DNA of 64,000 nt from Flaccisagitta enflata. Taxonomy: Eukaryota; Chaetognatha; Sagittoidea; Aphragmophora. The notes beneath the pieces are model-generated. The model had not been told where the DNA came from. It did not search any database and was given only the letters and a program-made list of their open reading frames with translations. Shown piece by piece: positions 63,502 to 64,000 of this stretch; position 1 is the first letter of the stretch; every line of letters starts with the position of its first letter. Location of the stretch: NCBI GenBank assembly GCA_965153355.1, contig OZ231128.1, forward strand, positions 24,738,001 through 24,802,000. Direction: 5' to 3'. Made by a program: the position numbers and the translations under genes.

Positions 63502-63620
63502 AGGTGCGACAAAGCACCTCTATAACTGGCTGTGTCCGTCGGTCGGTCTGTTGGTCTGTCCGTCTGTAACGCATTCGTTCGACAATCCACACGTCGCACC
63601 TATTGGCCTACTTGGCCTTG
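63502..63620 (+). mobile_element. Family A-like copy A20 with a different hairpin
   Basis: Hairpin AGGTGCGACAAAGCACCT (63502-63519), then CTATAACTGGCTGTGTCCG, GTCGGTCGG units and the end CTTGGCCTTG. Layout is as in family A, but the stem is rewritten on both arms and the element is only about 120 bp. Confidence 0.7.
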
Positions 63621-64000
63621 TTCCTTTATTTTTCAACACGTCAGACTACGAGCACCTGCCACATAAAAATACATAAAATACAAAAACAGTTAAAACGGCA
63701 CAGAAAAAGGCTCAGCCCACATCTGGGGCTGGTTCAGCGCTGTCAGGGCGCACAGACTTTAGACTCTAAAACGCTAAAATCCGTCACATTCACGTCAAGC
63801 ACACAGACTAAAAAAAGCCGGTTAGCCACATTTTGAAAAATGACGTCCAGCGGATGTAATGTCTTAATTCCTGCAGCTGGTGCCGACTCAGCCAGTTGCG
63901 AGTCCTGCAAGTTAGCCAATCTACAAAACTCTCGCGCATTCACATAGAAAATGATGTCCATGTCCGGCGGAAGCTTAATGGGGTGCCGAAGTCTTACTCG
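63621..64000. other. Non-coding or unresolved sequence
   Basis: Open frames on both strands (63603-63836 plus, 63743-63961 minus) without motifs or splice support. It resembles unique or TE-derived DNA, but nothing is recognised. Confidence 0.3.

Overview
This window is most likely nuclear DNA from an invertebrate animal. The evidence is split coding exons with GT..AG borders and long introns, an extracellular Ig/fibronectin-III gene, nested transposons with target-site duplications, and an extreme density of simple repeats. The microsatellite intervals listed below add up to roughly 6.4 kb, about a tenth of the window. I cannot name the species. Crustaceans such as penaeid shrimp are known for this style of genome, but other invertebrates are not excluded. 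There are no bacterial operons, CRISPR arrays or rRNA genes, and I found no convincing tRNA.

The one securely recognised gene is on the minus strand. Six exons between 27361 and 20302 encode about 305 residues: half an Ig domain, two complete FN3 domains and the start of a third. All splice sites are consensus and the reading phases join without error, so this is the middle of an Ig/FN3 cell-adhesion or receptor protein (contactin/L1/sidekick/DCC/LAR type). Both ends lie outside the exons I could find. Two of its donor sites are followed, within about 15 nt, by very long CA or UG dinucleotide runs in the pre-mRNA.

Scattered single exons with good splice borders but no recognised product are at 33962-34028 (-), 43774-43803 (+), 45863-46014 (+), 54985-55141 (-), 56922-57021 (-), 58323-58445 (-) and 59080-59142 (+). 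They are graded by confidence.

Most of the rest is mobile DNA. (i) A 5.4 kb LTR retrotransposon (6234-11680, minus orientation) has 446-bp LTRs differing at only two bases, a tRNA-Gly-type primer site, a polypurine tract and an ATGT target duplication. It has no recognisable gag-pol and sits inside an older repeat copy. (ii) Family A has about twenty copies or fragments. Each intact copy has a terminal hairpin whose two arms co-vary between copies, a GTCC/GGAC-rich middle and a conserved opposite end. (iii) Family B has six to seven copies: a 50-bp inner inverted repeat around a 20-21 bp minisatellite, with ends defined by an empty paralogous site at 38.2 kb. (iv) There is a 777-bp hAT-type element with a perfect 8-bp duplication, several TA-flanked mariner/pogo-type MITEs and three long foldback palindromes. 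(v) A 163-bp tandem satellite lies at 32285-33180.

Region by region: 0-6 kb is a family A copy, pyrimidine tracts and a pogo-like MITE. 6-12 kb is the nested LTR element. 12-20 kb is a mariner-type MITE and microsatellites. 20-27.4 kb is the Ig/FN3 gene. 27.5-33.2 kb is foldback and hAT elements plus the satellite. 33-38.4 kb is a family B/D/A nest. 39-52 kb is mixed unique sequence and repeats with a possible promoter and first exon near 45.6-46.0 kb. 52-64 kb is family A copies, possible exons of another minus-strand gene, and long GT, GTT and GA tracts.
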